Shown here piece after piece: positions 63,955 to 64,000 of a DNA stretch of 64,000 nt. Numbering within the stretch: position 1 is the first letter of the stretch; the number at the start of each line of letters is the position of its first letter. The position numbers were made by a program, and so were the translations under genes. Source of the DNA: Maribacter spongiicola (GTDB lineage: Bacteria; Bacteroidota; Bacteroidia; Flavobacteriales; Flavobacteriaceae); the NCBI RefSeq assembly GCF_004364165.1, contig NZ_SOAY01000011.1:248001-312000 (forward strand), written 5' to 3'. The notes under the pieces are model-generated. The model saw only the letters and a list, made by a program, of their open reading frames with translations. It was not told where the DNA came from and did no database searches.

Positions 63955-64000
63955 ATCATTAAAGATAATTAATATTTTCTCTGCTTTTTAGTGACTTTTT

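Overview
The window looks like a chromosome segment of a marine-type Flavobacteriaceae bacterium (phylum Bacteroidota). The signs are low GC in most genes, promoters of the TTTG / TAnnTTTG type, HYC_CC_PP and CAL67264 family proteins, CarboxypepD_reg/Plug-domain outer-membrane proteins, a TPR histidine kinase with a LytTR regulator, and the o-succinylbenzoate menaquinone pathway. I cannot name the species from sequence alone.

Positions 1-8176 look like the end of a genomic island. A tyrosine recombinase (6839-8005) and an excisionase-like HTH protein (6293-6574) lie just beyond the 3' end of mnmE (stop at 8177). The same gene end is used by Salmonella genomic island 1. The cargo in view is a heavy-metal (probably Cu/Ag) RND efflux cassette: an HYC_CC_PP protein, a CusA/CzcA pump, a TolC-like channel and a CxxC-containing AraC regulator cut by the left edge. 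The pump gene is visibly richer in GC than both the recombinase and the host genes. The other island end and the periplasmic adaptor gene are not in the window.

Positions 8177-64000 are core chromosome. 8.2-21 kb holds mnmE, a secreted coiled-coil protein, a DUF4870 protein, dnaN, a DUF62 enzyme, phoH-purC, a DnaQ-like exonuclease with a cNMP/CBS/DUF294 protein, sdaA and dnaK. 21-37 kb is mainly menaquinone synthesis in three blocks: menI-menF-menD, menA, and menC-CPBP protease-menE. menB is not seen. A LytTR response regulator and a TPR histidine kinase sit between menA and menC, separated by a 397-base non-coding stretch with 21-bp-phased repeats. 37-43 kb carries two unusual proteins with SusC/TonB plug-like modules but no beta-barrel, flanking an M24 peptidase. 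43-52 kb holds an acyl-CoA carboxyltransferase, a Gfo/Idh oxidoreductase, a 58-aa CAL67264 protein, ettA, an MBL hydrolase, GNAT enzymes, a coiled-coil membrane protein, fumC and a 57-aa membrane peptide with its own promoter and terminator. 52-64 kb holds a TonB-dependent receptor with a small secreted partner, an ArsC-like protein, prfB with a classical +1 frameshift site, a circularly permuted ATP-grasp / alpha-E / transglutaminase operon, a large zinc metalloprotease, threonine aldolase and a YegP-like protein.

The most notable signals beyond ordinary genes are: the mnmE-linked island junction; a 72-bp in-frame insertion in the TolC signal peptide, bounded by 8-bp direct repeats; the phased repeats by the LytTR/kinase pair; the prfB recoding site; hairpins spanning the stop codons of tail-to-tail genes; and a menD promoter whose predicted start falls on the ATG. 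No tRNA, rRNA or CRISPR array was recognised.
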